DNA of 64,000 nucleotides from Misgurnus anguillicaudatus (taxonomy: Eukaryota > Chordata > Actinopteri > Cypriniformes > Cobitidae), in NCBI RefSeq assembly GCF_027580225.2, contig NC_073361.2:31463001-31527000 (forward strand), written 5' to 3'. The position numbers and the translations under genes were made by a program. This document shows positions 12,481 through 28,738 of this stretch, in pieces. Within the stretch, counting starts at the first letter, position 1. Each line of letters begins with the position of its first letter. The notes under the pieces were generated by a model. That model saw only the letters and a program-made list of their open reading frames with translations, searched no databases and had not been told where the DNA came from.

Positions 12481-13056
12481 TTAAGCACAATAAACAAACT
12501 TTGTGATTTCTGTAGCTAGAAAAGCAGCATTGTGAATTTATGTTGTAAATGTATACTCCAGTAAAGCCAATATACACACACATTGTAACACACAGGTCAG
12601 TGTTTGCTGCTTTTTGTAGCTTTGCGATGTGATGCACTCCGGTGGCTCCTGGGGCCGAATCTTTCCTCTGATTGGACGGATCTCAGCGGGGATCACAGTC
12701 AGTGTGCCAGGCCTGTGCCAGCCCCAGAGCATTATGGGAAAATACGGGCGAGTGTCCTCTTTTTCTCTTTCCCACCTGTTTGTCCTGTGTGAGCTGTAGT
12801 GTGCTCTTGACTGTATACTTCAGAAGGTTTTGGGCACTGGAAACTAATTTTAGCCTACTTAACATTTTAGTGCCTTTTTCACACTTATTAAGAGAGTTGT
12901 GTGTGTCATAGAGATAAACCGAGAGAGTGATGTGTGTCTTTGAGTGTTCTTGTGTGTGTCTGATGCTATTTGGAGCTGCTGGTTAGAGGCTCTTAGGGAG
13001 TTAAATCCATCTGCCAGTGGATCCCAGTTTAGGCCAAAAACACACGCACATGCATA
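12481..13056. other. Intergenic, low-repeat island
   Basis: Bases 12600-12790 are less AT-rich than their surroundings and carry overlapping short frames in several phases, none recognisable. No supported gene. Confidence 0.35.
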
Positions 13057-13101
13057 CACACACACACACACACACACACACGCACGCACACACGCACACA
13101 C
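13057..13101. repeat. (CA)n microsatellite, imperfect
   Basis: CA run with scattered CG steps, about 45 bases. Confidence 0.9.
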
Positions 13102-13311
13102 CTAATCACCTAAAATAGCTTTGTTTTGTTATTGTACTGTATGTGATTTGTATATTTTAGGTTAGGTAATAAATTGGCTGTTTCTTAACCAAACCAATGT
13201 GGCAGTCATAATCTAATTGAAAAAAATAATTTTGGAAGAAGTTATATTTTCAGAAAAAAGTTATTTAGGCTTTCACGGTAGTTTTGAATGTTCACCTTAG
13301 TTATTTTAAAG

Positions 13312-14170
13312 GGATAATTTAGCCAGAAAGGAAAATGACCCCATGATTTTCTCACCCTCAAGCCATCCTTGATGTATATGATTATTTTTGAGTTATATTA
13401 GAAAATGTCCTGCCTGTTTCAAGCTTTATAGTGGAAGTAAATGGTGCTTCTGATTTGAAGCCGATGCAATGTGATTTTATAAGATAAATATCAACATTTA
13501 AAACTACAAATGAGACGTAGTGGAAATGAGACAACAGAGACAAGATGCTATACTGTAGTCTTATGGGGTGTACACACCGAACGCAAATTCAACAGTTTGC
13601 GCAAACAGATTTCATACAAAGTCAATACAAAGACGGGATTAGATGCAAACTTGTGCGGGGCGATGCGAATGTAGTGAATTGGGCGGTGCGATTGCCGTGA
13701 AAACGCAATATTCACCTTAAACGCGCTAATATTCAAAATCAAGCGAAAATATTCAACTCAAGCAAAAAATTCACATGCCACAAAAATAAATCCAGCAAGT
13801 AATTAATAATGAGGAACATAATGCTTTGCGTTTGGTGTGTCGGTCATACACTGAAAAGGCACTCTCTCGTTATTGTGCGTTGTAGCTATTTTAGTTTGTA
13901 AAGTTTTAAATATAGCTTTTTAATAAAATTGCATTTATTGAAATTAGAAGGCCTCAATTAACCCCCTTAAGCCATGGGGATTATTTCTATGAAGGATGGA
14001 TGGACTTTTTTCGGTTTTAAATATGAAGCACCATTTGCTATCATTATAAAGCTTGAAACACCCAGAACATTTTCTAATATATCTCTGATTGTGTTTTTCT
14101 GAAAAAAGATAATGATATTCATTGAGGATGGCTTATGGGTGAGTAAATCATGGGGTCATTTTTATTTTTT
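13312..14170. repeat. Composite foldback element with nested insertion
   Basis: The outer arms are 'aaaatgaccccatgattttctcacc' (13332-13356) and the mirrored 'gggtgagtaaatcatggggtcattttt' (14138-14164). Inside the left half is 'gagttatattagaaaatgtcctg', also found at 30952 near dnah3 exon 1. A second foldback (13562-13851) is nested in the middle. Confidence 0.65.
13562..13851. mobile_element. Nested foldback MITE, 'gtacacaccgaacgc' family, copy 1
   Basis: The left arm 'ggggtgtacacaccgaacgcaaa' and right arm 'tgcgtttggtgtgtcggtcata' are inverted. The interior 'agtcaatacaaagacg' is shared with copies at 33062-33345 and 33358-34042 in dnah3 intron 5. Confidence 0.7.
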
Positions 14171-14790
14171 ATGTTGAATGTTGTAAAGACCCAATTTACT
14201 ATATTTCTTGTTTAGTTATTTGCAAGATTTATAAGTTCAGACTATTGTTTTTTGTACTTATAACGTCTTGTAATGGTCTGAATGTAACCAGTTGATGTAC
14301 ACTGTATAGTAGAGAGCATTGGAGCTGTAGGTTTTCTGATGCCAGCATCAAACACACAAACATGATAAAAGACCTTTGGGTGATTCTGGAGAACTTGAAG
14401 TGGCGTGATTGGACCTACAGCATGTACACATGTCCGAGGTTAATGGGTTGGGCAGGCAACTGACTGAGGCATATGCCAGAATGATAAGAAGTTTTAAGAG
14501 AAGAAGAGAAAGAAAGAGAGTATGATGTTGCCAGCACGTAGTACCATGAGCTTCATTTCATCATATTATAAATGTTAGATGTTTTGCTGAAACACGTTAC
14601 AAAGACTGTGAACTATGTAGTACTGAATTGTGGAATTACACCGTTAAATAATGTTTTCACATTTCTGTGTTTAGAATTATTTGGGAGGGGCTAAAACAGT
14701 GACTCGATGACACACTGGTGCCAACGAGCATGGCCCCGCCCCTAACACAATCACAAGCATCTTTTCAGGTTGCAGCAGTTACTGAAAGTT
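14171..14790. other. Intergenic, nothing recognised
   Basis: Non-coding. No delimitable repeats or exon signals. Confidence 0.4.
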
Positions 14791-15110
14791 AAAGGAATAT
14801 TCCACTTTCTTAAAAGAAAAATCCAGATAATTTATTCACCACCATGTCATCCAAAATGTTGATGTCTTTCTTTGTTCAGTCGAGAAGAAATTATGTTTTT
14901 TGAGGAAAACATTGCAGGATTTTTCTCATTTTAATGGACTTTCATAGAGCCCAACATTTAATACTTAACTCAACACTTAACAGTTTTTTTCAACGGAGTT
15001 TCAAAGGACTATAAACGATCCCAAACGAGGCATAAGTGTCTTATCTAGTGAAACGATTGTCATTTTTGACAAGAAAAATAAAAAATATCCACTTTAAAGC
15101 ACTTTTATTT
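14791..15110 (+). repeat. Single arm of the 39119-40011 foldback element
   Basis: Nearly identical for about 300 bp to the left arm of the element in dnah3 intron 15. Shared blocks include 'aaaatccagat', 'caccaccatgtcatccaaaatg', 'cagtcgagaagaaattatg', 'aacattgcaggatttttctca' and 'tcttatctag'. The matching right arm is absent, so this is a truncated or solo-arm copy. Confidence 0.8.
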
Positions 15111-15287
15111 AGCACAAAAATAACAATGTACTACAAATGGTGTTGCTGGTATTTAAGTATACTTTATTTTGAGTTGGGAGGTGATGTCAGTAGTGTTTTT
15201 GTGTAATAGTATTCATCATGCTTGTAGTACAACAGAGATGCACTAATGGTGTGAGTGTGTTGATAAATGGATGTGTTGGCCTGTGAG

Positions 15288-16251
<964 letters not shown>

Positions 16252-16527
16252 CACTGTAAAACCTAAAAGTTAATTCAACTCAAACCATTTAAGTAAACCA
16301 GTTGCATTAATTTTAAAACACATACATCTGAGTACTGTGAACTTAAACAAATTTAATCATATGCAGTTATGCACTTATATTTAAGTTAACACTACTTAAA
16401 TTTAAGTGCATAATTGCACATTACTCAAGTTCACAGTACTGTATGTGTTTTAAAACTTAAATGGTCTAATGCAACCGGTTTACTTAAATTGTTTGAGTTA
16501 AGTAAACTGTTAGGTCTTACGGTGTAA
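16252..16527. repeat. Near-perfect foldback element, about 276 bp
   Basis: The left arm 'acactgtaaaacctaaaagtt' mirrors the right arm 'aactgttaggtcttacggtgt'. Pairing continues through 'ttaaaacacata...agtactgtgaactt' to a centre at about 16392 ('aagttaacactacttaa'). No coding content. Confidence 0.75.
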
Positions 16528-16600
16528 ATCCTATTTAGTAAATGATACAAAGATCGACTTAAAAACGGCTGAAAAAAACATATACAGTATCAGTTTTTCT

Positions 16601-16984
16601 AACACGGTCTCACACCCATGGCGTCAATATTTGACGACACTTGACCATGCGTCAATATGTTGACGCGGAGGGTATACCTTTCGCGTAATTTTTTGACGAA
16701 CTGGGGACTTCAATACTATTAGGTACGCGAAATTAAACAGTTGTCGCCTGGCATTGGGGTTAGGGTTAGGTTTGGGTAGGGATGTCATTATGTAAATCTA
16801 ACCCTAAACCGACGCGAAAATGGTAGAAAATGCTAAGAAAATAGGAAAGAGAATGCAACGGACTTAATAGTATTGAAGTCCCCAGTTCGTCAAAAAATGA
16901 CGCGAAAGGTATACCCTCCGCGTCAACATATTGACGCATGGTCAAGTGTCGTCAAATATTGACGCCATGGGGTGAGACTGGGTT
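16601..16984. mobile_element. Long-TIR foldback transposon, 384 bp, 8-bp TSD
   Basis: Arms of about 121 bp (16601-16721 and 16864-16984) are almost perfect inverted repeats, rich in 'gtcaatatttgacg'-type palindromes. Ends are AACACGGTCTCAC and the complement of AACCCAGTCTCAC. The exact 8-bp duplication GTTTTTCT flanks it (16593-16600 and 16985-16992). The 140-bp spacer has no frame, so it is non-autonomous. The family is not identifiable from termini alone; 8-bp duplications fit hAT-like or related transposases. Confidence 0.9.
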
Positions 16985-16992
16985 GTTTTTCT

Positions 16993-17526
16993 GGTCACAC
17001 TTTTGACGTCCCATTTCTTGCTGTTATCTACTTCTTTTGCATCAATATACTCCTAATTACTGCTTATTAATACTGAGTAAAGTACTTATTAAGTTTAAGT
17101 ATTGGTAGGCATTGGGTAGGATGAGGGTTTTGCAGAATCAGGCATTCATATGTGCTTTATAAACAGCCAATAACTCAGTAATAACAATGTAACCAACTAG
17201 TTAATAGTGAGAATTGTAAACTACACTAGAGTGTTACAATTACTCTTATTGACTCACTAAAGTATTTAAAGAGAGAATGATATATAAAAACATGCATTTT
17301 AACCTTTGACTTTAAATGTTGATGTTAAACCCACTATTGTATTTTATATCATTGATCTACAGACCATAAAAATTATTTACTTTAATTACATCAGAAGTTA
17401 CTGTCAAATAAATTACTGAATAATCCCTTAGTTACTTTTGTTTTGTTAATGAAAAAACTAGTAACTAGTAACACCCAACACTGTTAAATGCAAATAACAG
17501 TTACAGAACAAACCAGCATACATATA

Positions 17527-17528
<2 letters not shown>
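16993..17528. other. Intergenic, dispersed-repeat-like
   Basis: AT-rich. The piece 'gggtaggatgagggttttgcagaatcag' resembles common fish repeat text, but no boundaries are visible. No gene. Confidence 0.35.

Positions 17529-17576
<48 letters not shown>
17529..17576. repeat. (CT)n microsatellite
   Basis: About 48 bases of uninterrupted CT. Confidence 0.95.
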
Positions 17577-17579
<3 letters not shown>

Positions 17580-18779
17580 ATCTATTACACCGACACAGCT
17601 GATCTCTCTAGTTATTCTGAGTCCCGTTGTCATGGATACTGCCTCATACACCATCAGAAATAAAGGCTTAAATGTTTTAATTAAATTGCCCAATGCATGT
17701 CCCTCACAAACACAATCATTTTATGGATGAAATGTAAATTAAAAATGATCAATCATACTCTTAAACTTAACTAAAGTTAGCTGGTCTTAACTGGCACACA
17801 AGATAGTTTCCACCGGTTATGCAGGTCTGTTAATTATAGAGAGGCACAGCTATGATTAATAAACTTACTGTTTATCTCAGCAGTTAGGTATCTACTTTAG
17901 AAAGTAGATTTTAAATGTGATGCGTAAGTTAATTGTATCAAACCAGGTTGTTTTAAACAACAGATAGCAATGTTGTGCTTCCTAATAATACCTGCAATAT
18001 AATAATTATCTGATAAATTTCTTTTAAAGTTGGCTCCTTTTGTAGATAGACAGCTTAGATAGTTTGGTTGCAGAGCTTCAGATAAAATCTTGTGTGTAAA
18101 CAAATACTCCTATGATAGTTCGGTCTGGTTATGCTGTAAAGTTTATCCAGGGTCACATTATACCTTTCCATATTAAACCTCAGAGAAGGTGTAGTGTGTG
18201 TCAGTTTGGCCCCGTGTGGGGTGTGATGGTGGGGTGTCGGGTGCTCGGTTGATCCCTCGCAGGGGTGACATTCCCATCATCGACCCTACGTGTGTGTCAG
18301 CCATCATATCAGACTGCAGCCAATAAAACACAATAGCATTTAGATAACAAGTAACAGATATCCAAGAACCATTAGTGAATTAACCCCACCATCCACATCT
18401 TTAAAAGAGAAAATATCAATTAGATATATAGTTATAAAAGACTTTATAAGGTTACACCTGTGTGTGTATGTGAGCACAAATGATTTATGTTAGATCATCT
18501 TACCTAAATAAAACACTGGAGCCCAGATAAAGCACATACAGTATCTGCCTGCTCCACCGCTAAGTTACTGTAATGTGAAAAACCATTGTATTTAAATTGG
18601 ACAATACAATATTGTTGTATGTTTTTAATTCTTGTGATGTTATATTTTTCATTGAAACTGTAATTTAAGGCTTGCATAATGCATTTTTCGCAAAAACTTT
18701 TAGGTTTTTACCTTTAGTTTTGTTGTAGCAAAAATATTGTATTTAACAAGATCAAACACTGCTATATGAACCCATACAG
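17577..18779. other. Intergenic, nothing recognised
   Basis: Mostly AT-rich. A less AT-rich stretch at 18195-18300 has no coding frame. No bounded repeats. Confidence 0.4.
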
Positions 18780-19440
18780 CAAAAAAATATATTTTCAAAG
18801 ATAATTCTAAATATATTTCAAAATATATAAAAGGGCCAAAAAATATACTGTATGTACTGAAATATATTTTAAAATATGTTTACAAAAATGTATTTTTTGG
18901 GCATTTTTTTGGTATTGGTATACTTTAAAATAAATGAAATATATTTTTAACTGCAAATATATACTTATGATTTTATTTTTTTATACATTTTATATTTATA
19001 CTTTATACATTTTACACAAACAATTTTGGCAAGATAAAAATATTTTTGCCATATGGGATATAAAATTAGAAATGTATTTGTTGACCCTAAAATACCAATG
19101 CTATCTCACGAGAATTTGTGAAGAGTTGGCTAATTCGTATTAACTCATGCGACCACATTCATACGTTTTTTTTTTGTACGATTTGCCTTGACCTCTGTGA
19201 CGTTGGGGTTAGGTGCGAGTTAGGGTTTGGTTTTTTAATGAGAATCGTGCGTTTTTGCATGATTAACTTCATATGAATTCATTAGCCAACTCATAAACGA
19301 ATTCTCGTGAGATTAGGCTGGAAATACATTTTGAAATATATGTTAATATATGAAGGTTAAAACTAAATATATTTTCAAATTCAAAAATATATTTAATTAA
19401 ATTTACTTTCTAAAAAAATAATTTAGCATATATTTAAATT
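18780..19440. repeat. AT-rich 'atatatttcaaaatatat' element, interrupted
   Basis: Both flanks (18780-18960 and 19320-19440) are dense in ATATATTTTCAAAATATAT motifs. They are separated by the distinct foldback at 19104-19312, suggesting an insertion into an older AT-rich element. Confidence 0.55.
19104..19312. mobile_element. Nested foldback MITE, 209 bp
   Basis: Arms 'tctcacgagaatttgtgaag' and 'aacgaattctcgtgaga' are mirrored, with 'gttggctaattcgtattaac' paired against 'gaattcattagccaac'. A solo-arm relative lies near 7758-7800, and a weaker one at about 8930-9060. Confidence 0.7.
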
Positions 19441-19633
19441 TTTCTTATGGGAATAGGGGAAAATGCAACTATCAATATGGCTGCTCTGGCTGCTGAAGTC
19501 CCGCCTTTGCTATACATAAACCAATCATCGATCAATAAAGACTGACGATTATCTGGGGGAGGAACTCTGTACAGTCACGTGAGGTGCTTGATCACCTGTG
19601 CGAAGTCGTCGTGAAAACAAGAACGTCACGGCA

Positions 19634-19935
19634 TGACCTTTCTATAGACGGTTTCATGGGACGCACGTGATACACGTCTGGATCCGAACCTTACTTCCGG
19701 TTTCGTATTTTTAATGGTCTGACTAGTTGCTAAACTGATCTCTTGAATAAATGCCTCGTCGAAAATAACAAATGTTTTGGTTTCCTAATCTATGTGTTGT
19801 TTTTTTGCTTGTTATATAAATAAACTACGTTTAAAGAACTTTGTTGTTATTTATTCTTAGCGGAGTTTACCGGAAGTTACGTGCGGACCGCGACAGCCGC
19901 TTGTTTATGTTGTTACTGCTGAAACGGTCTATACT
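19634..19935. repeat. Foldback element, 'tctatagacggtttca' arms
   Basis: The left arm CTATAGACGGTTTCA pairs with the right arm TGAAACGGTCTATA (19918-19933) with one extra base. Inner arms 'acttccggtttcg' and 'ccggaagttacg' are also inverted. No open frame of note. Confidence 0.6.
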
Positions 19936-21932
<1,997 letters not shown>

Positions 21933-22266
21933 ACCCTTCTCTTAGACCTTTACATGTGTCATAAAGTATAAATCTGAAAGTCTGGAGATGATGAGACTGT
22001 CAGAAATCACCTTTACTGTCAGACCATCTCAATTTCTCCTGTCACAACAGAAGTTTGGTTTTATGACACTGTTGGCCTTTCCAGTTTAATAATTGTAATA
22101 GTTTATATCTGTATGATGCATCTGATTTATCTTTAACCACAGCATTTAGCATGAACACATAAAATTAGTTTTACATTTTCACGATTGCATAATGTGCGTA
22201 CGGTTTGTTGCGTTTTATTACTTCATAACTCACATCTGAAAATCTGTGATGTGTCACAAACTGTTC

Positions 22267-22267
<1 letters not shown>

Positions 22268-22300
<33 letters not shown>
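22268..22300. repeat. (CAT)n trinucleotide repeat
   Basis: Eleven CAT units in a row. Confidence 0.95.
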
Positions 22301-24625
22301 TATCTCTATAGTTAGACGTCTGAACCGCCTTCATCAGGGGAGTCAATGACAGCTGCTACACACCTGATGCTCACAATAGTATACAATGTACAAATACTGA
22401 TGACACAATATTTGATTATATTGCCTTTTGAATGTTGTGGGTTAACAAAAACTATTAAAAGCATTTGTGATGTCATGATGATAACTTGGTGTTACAGTAA
22501 ATTGTTTCTTTTTTTGTTTGAAACAGCCACACACTTTGTGTGTACTAAAGGGTTTAAAGCTCACATAACAGACGCTGTTTCTGCATTTCTGATTTTAATC
22601 TGGAGTACCTATAGAGAAGTATTACATCCTTTATATCTCTGAAGAGTCTTTAGTTTAATCAGATTTATAAAAGAAAGATTAGCTTTACTGATTCTTTCCG
22701 GTAATGTATGAAAAAAATGAAGAAGGAGGAGTTACTACCGCGGGAGGAGCGAGTACGAGTCATGCAACACTTAATACAACACTGTTTTAACTTATGATTC
22801 ACTACATGTTCGTGTCATTTATATAATATGTACGTGCCTATTTCAACATAACACAGAAGTCTTACTTACCGCATGCAACTCATGACCCGGTTGGGACTTT
22901 TTAATGAAATCCAGCGTAAAACAAACACACATGCAAAACTCCGCTGCTACCCCGGATAATAAACTATATCCGTTTCCATAAGGCTGACTTTCTTCTCCTT
23001 ACATCCAAAAACACACTTCATCTTTTGTGCCAATTTAACAAAGCTGTCGCGTGATGTGATGTTTGTAAGTTCTAGCGTCTCTCCCGCTGATTGATGGGTG
23101 GGCGGGGTTTTCCGGGGTAAGTGCCCATAAAAAGAAGTGATACATATAAAAACCCCTGAAATGTCAGCTGGACCTGTAATTGTACGAACCCTGGCGAAGT
23201 GCATTCGGCACAGAAATACTCTGTAACACGCCCAATGGCTTTTTTGACACTTTGCCTACGTTTAGCATGAGGAAACTACTCTATAACTGTGTTAATAAGT
23301 CAGAATGCTTGAAATACCATTGAACCCCACCTTTAAAAGCAGAAATATAAGATAAAAGATAAAAAAAATTGATAAAGCACTAATGAATTTTAAATAATAA
23401 GTTAAGATATATAACATAAAATTGTATACATTCTTCAGGACAAAAAGTCATTCTTAAAGCAAACAGATTGTTTGTTACAAATGAAAATTTTATAAAATAA
23501 TACTTTTTGTTACTTAATGTTAATGTTTTATTTATTGTTTTTTTATTTTTTGACCTGTAAATGTCTTCATCTGCTAGGAGTTTTTTTTATTTTGTGTACA
23601 CTAGCACAGGACTTTTCAACTGGGCTTCGGGGACGTAAGAGAGCTCCATGAGTTTCTAGAGGATCCCAAGAAAATTTCAGAGAAAAGACAAAGAAAAAAA
23701 TGTCAAATGGATTTATTATGCATTTGCCTCTAGTTTTTTGTATTACAGATTTGTTTATGTTCGCTTTGTATCTGTCTAGTTTTGTTTTCCTAATTTCAGT
23801 CCGTTTATTTCATTATTGGAGTTTGTAAGGCAGTACTTCTTGTAAAGTTGCTAAAGTTTGACTTATTGCCAAAGTTGCTGCAGTACAAATACATTTTATT
23901 TGCACTTGAAATTTGTAAAGGTTTGTCATATTTGGGGGTCTAGCATACACACTGATCAGCCACAATGTTAAAATCATTGATGAGTAAAGTGAATATCACT
24001 GATGACATCGACGACAGGGTTAGAGCATCTCCAAAATGAAAAATCTTGTGCAGTGTTCCCAGTATGCAGTAGTTAGTACTCAAAAAAAGGTACAAAAGTT
24101 GTTACTAAGACGGTACCTTTTAAGAAATATGCACTTTTTAGGTGTACTTTTTAAAATGGTATGCCCCAGTGACAACATACCTTCTTATTTTCCTTTTTTA
24201 TCTGAAAGTGTTCCTACAAAAAGTTGTGCAAGAAAGGACAACCGCTATTTCAAAGTATAGGGTCCAGGGGGCCTGAATGTTCCTTAAATTTTGACATTTG
24301 GTCTTAAAATATTTTGTTACATCTGATTTAACAGTTCTGTAACTTTATTAGGCAGTTCAGTTCCTACAGTCTGCCATTACATAACTTTCTTATTTCATGT
24401 ATTTTTCTGTCTTTTACAGGAGTCACTGGAACTCAGCATCAGACGACTGGACGTCTCATTCAGTGCTTGTGTCATTTCTTCACAGAAATAGTGCCTGTCA
24501 TTGAGCATTAGGATTGTCATTCCCGAGAGGAAAACAGGAGCGCTGCGAGCTTTTAAAGACCTTTATCTCTCTCCGTCTATCTCTTTTTTATTTAGTGTAC
24601 TGTTTTACACTCTTGACAGCTCTTA

Positions 24626-24627
<2 letters not shown>
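22301..24627. other. Intergenic; repeat-like block about 22700-23335
   Basis: Bases 22700-23335 are a less AT-rich block. They end in 'gaaccccacctttaa', which resembles the ends of the 'gcaccccgcctttaa' family (45457-45697), but I could not pair the other end. A splice-acceptor-like 'cttttacag|gagtcactgg' at 24419 precedes a 23-codon frame without a recognisable product. No gene supported. Confidence 0.35.

Positions 24628-24711
<84 letters not shown>
24628..24711. repeat. (GT)n microsatellite
   Basis: Uninterrupted GT run of about 84 bases. Confidence 0.97.
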
Positions 24712-24713
<2 letters not shown>

Positions 24714-25024
24714 AAGGTCAAGAGCTGAGAGTTTCTTGAATTTTGGGTTGAATGGGGACGAGTCCAGCTGCAGAGGTCACGCTTTGTGTAAGGAGACCCT
24801 TTGGTTTTCTATTAGTGTTACTGACTCTAAAGACCTCTGACTGAATGGACATGTGAATGTATTTAAGGGGTAAAACTTTAATTTGGGATAGAAAATGTTT
24901 AAATGTTATTTAAATGTTTATTTTGTCTTTATAATTTTAGGTCATCTTGAGGCCCCCTTGAAAGTTTATTGAGGGTCCCCCTGGTTGAGCAAAACTATTT
25001 TGTGAAAAAAACGTTGTACACAAT

Positions 25025-25715
<691 letters not shown>

Positions 25716-25853
25716 GTAAGATTCACAGCATTACATTTATGCATTAAGACAAAATTTTTATTCAAAGCAACTGTGCATTAAAGCTATACATTTTATCAGT
25801 ATATCTGATCCCATTACCTTTGAGTTGTCATCGCAATGCTCTACCAGTTGAGC

Positions 25854-25855
<2 letters not shown>
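25716..25855 (-). repeat. tRNA-derived SINE fragment
   Basis: On the minus strand it begins TAGCTCAACTGGTAGAGCA, a good match to a Pol III box A. A degraded box B-like 'ggtaatgggatca' follows, then the 'gctttgaataaaa...aatgcataaatgtaatg' tail. That tail is common in fish SINEs, and a second copy of it lies at 63226-63262. Confidence 0.65.

Positions 25856-25906
<51 letters not shown>
25856..25906. repeat. (TTGA)n microsatellite
   Basis: About 12 tandem ATTG units directly abutting the head of the SINE fragment. Confidence 0.95.
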
Positions 25907-25907
<1 letters not shown>

Positions 25908-26212
25908 CCACATTTGACAGAAATATGACAACAATTATTTTTGGATCTGTGGCGATGCTTCATTCATCAACAACAACTGATAAATGCAAACAGACATCAA
26001 CATATTACAACACATTACGACCAACATTAAACAACAACATCCTCATCACAGCAACAAAACCATAAATGTAAAATATGACAACTGTGATATCATAAGAACT
26101 TAATTAAGAGAGCTATACATGTTCCTGCAATCTTATTAGCCATTATTTCTACTGTATGGCATATGAATTGGAATAGTAAACACATCATATGCACAGGTGT
26201 ATTACTTTTTGT

Positions 26213-27200
26213 ACACTGTAAACCTGGACAAGTTGAAATTACTTAAAAAATTGGAGGAAAGTTGTTATAATAAGTTAAGTAATGTGAACTAAAACAAGAA
26301 TAAATTGAACTTAAAATTTGGGGTAATTCCAACTTAACCTCCTAAGACCTGAGCTTTGGTTTGTCTTTTTTTCAGGTTTCCATATTGGGGTAAGAAAGAA
26401 CCAATATAGGCTAATAACCAAATATTTTTCTTTGAACATGAAACAGTGTAATTGTGCATGTTTGTGTAAAACAGGTTCCAGTTACACAAAATTAAGTATT
26501 ATGGTGCAAACAACAAAAAAAATGTGATGTCCAAGTATAGACACACCAGATCTTAGAAGGTTAATTTAGAAAGTAAATTTTGAGTTGATTTAACTTAAAA
26601 TAATTTGCAATATCAATTGCTCTATCCAACATCTCCATTTAGTTAACCAAGTTACTTTTAGTGTTATAAATGACATTATAACACAAAATTAATGACTGAC
26701 TATAATTCAGTCATTGAATAAACTTGATTCCCAACATAAATATACACAAACTCTGATTTTGACATAAATTGTCAGTAATGTGGAGAGAAATACAATAAAA
26801 TGCAATAAACAGGTTTCATTGATCACCTGAATGGTCACTTCACAAAATTATCATTTACAACAAAACAACATTAATAATATAAGAGCTTAAACCTCTATGA
26901 CATTTTATTAACAAATATTTAAAAGCGGGGTGCATGATAGAATTTGGATCTTTTTTTGTTAATTGGCTACATTGTGTTTTGGTACTCAGCTTGACTCCAT
27001 TTTCCAAAGCGTTTTTCAAAAATTGCATAAATAATCCAAATATTTGGACGCAAGGGATTATGGGTATTCCTTACAACATGTACAGATCATTTTAAGTTCA
27101 TTTCACTTGAATGTTTTTGTTTAATGGATTTTATAAGCTTAAAAGTTAAATAAACCAAGATTTATTAAGTATAATGTTTACTTCAATATATGGGTTAACA
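26213..27200. repeat. Long non-autonomous element, copy B
   Basis: Homologous to the element at 7880-8905 through 26649-26920 and again from 27044. Between those blocks a different sequence (about 26922-27040, beginning 'aaagcggggtgcatgat') interrupts it. That insert matches the 'gcagggtgcatta' MITE end at 45457. Outer ends are approximate. Confidence 0.6.
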
Positions 27201-27579
27201 GTGTTGTCAGTAGAGTTTCAAACGATGACATAATATTACTTTTATTTCTGGATCTCGAGATGTTGGGGTGATGGTGTACCTCTATAATGAAGCAATTAAA
27301 AATCCTCCCTGTGAAATACCCACAAAAAACATTTTGTTTGAAGTAGAATAGTCCTGGAGGGATCTGTCCTGAGAAAGAATAGTTAAGAAGTCATGAAAGC
27401 TATTAGTGCATCACAGTAACAAAGAGCGTCTGACTCTCTCACTTTATTGAAAGAGATTAAAAGCGAGCGAGTGAGCGGAGGAATTTGTCTTTTTGTATTT
27501 GCATGCTAAAACAGCGGTGTGTTCAAAATGTCCTTATAGATGAAAGACAATTAAGTCTTTAGTCATCTAATTACACACT
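27201..27579. other. Intergenic, nothing recognised
   Basis: Apparently single-copy in the window. No exon-like signals. Confidence 0.35.
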
Positions 27580-27591
27580 GCTCTCTCTCTC

Positions 27592-27646
<55 letters not shown>
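27580..27646. repeat. (CT)n tract
   Basis: About 67 bases of CT with one short interruption. Confidence 0.95.
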
Positions 27647-27650
<4 letters not shown>

Positions 27651-28194
27651 CTCCCACTCATAATCATTTCTATTTCAAGAACTGATGTGTTATCAAGCTC
27701 TGTATCACACAGTATTGCAGTATTTTAATGGGTTGTGTACAGAAATCTGGCAAGCATGTGTAACTGCAGTTATGGGTTTCTGACAGAATATGTACTGCAC
27801 ATTAAATGTTCCCGGTCTCGCCGTGTGCAGTTCAGGTAGCGATCAATGTCGTCTTGACAGGTGTGTGTGTGTGTGTAATCTATGTAATCTAGTCCAGTCT
27901 CAGACTGTAATCTAGTTGTGGAGCTACTGTAGACTATAAGAAATCCAATGTCTTTGTGTGGAAGGAGTAAACACAGAAGTCATGCTTATTTGATGTTGAC
28001 AGCGCTGAAGTTAGTTGAGCTGCATGTACTGGATTACTTACAAGTATCTGATCACTTTTACAGATGACCTTGTGTGTGTTAGTCAGTGTGTGAATAAGAA
28101 ATCTGTCAATAATCAATTGTGTCTTTGTGTACACCTCTTCAGCTGAATGCAGCTGCTGCTTAAAGTGCCAAAAATAGAAGAAATGCTAAGAAGA

Positions 28195-28678
28195 TCTATC
28201 TATCTATCTATCCTTCCATCCATCCTTCCATCTATCCATTCATCCATCCATCCTTCTATCCATCCATTGATCCATCCATCTATCCATCTATCTATCTATC
28301 CATCCATCCATCCATCCAACCTTCCATCTATTCATCAATCCACCCTTCTATCATACATCCACACTTCTATCCATCCTTCTATCCATCTATACATCCATCC
28401 ATCCTTCTATCCATCTATACATCCATCCCTCCATCCATCTATCCTTCTATCCATCCATTGATCCATCCATCTATTCATCTATCTATCTATCCATCCATCC
28501 AGCCTTCCATCTACTCATCAATCCACCCTTCTATCATACATCCACACTTCTATCCATCCATCCTTCTATCCATCTATCCTATACATCCATCCATCCTTCT
28601 ATCCATCCATCCATCCATCCATCCATCCATCCATATTTTCATCCATCCATCCATCCATCTATCTATCCGCCTTCTCTT
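28195..28678. repeat. (ATCC/ATCT)n array with higher-order duplication
   Basis: Nearly 500 bases of ATCC, ATCT and variant tetramers. A unit of about 115 bp, beginning 'ccttctatccatccattgat' at 28252, recurs at 28445 with few changes, so the array has a larger period of about 193 bp. Long HPSIHPSI frames across it are artefacts of the repeat. Confidence 0.95.
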
Positions 28679-28698
28679 TGTCTCTTTCTCTCTTTCTT

Positions 28699-28736
<38 letters not shown>
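28679..28736. repeat. Polypyrimidine (CT/CTTT)n tract
   Basis: Pure pyrimidine run following the ATCC array. Confidence 0.9.

Positions 28737-28738
<2 letters not shown>

Noticed and set aside
25837..25855. tRNA gene on the minus strand
   Set aside because: Only box A is well preserved. There is no anticodon arm or acceptor stem, and the tail matches a SINE.
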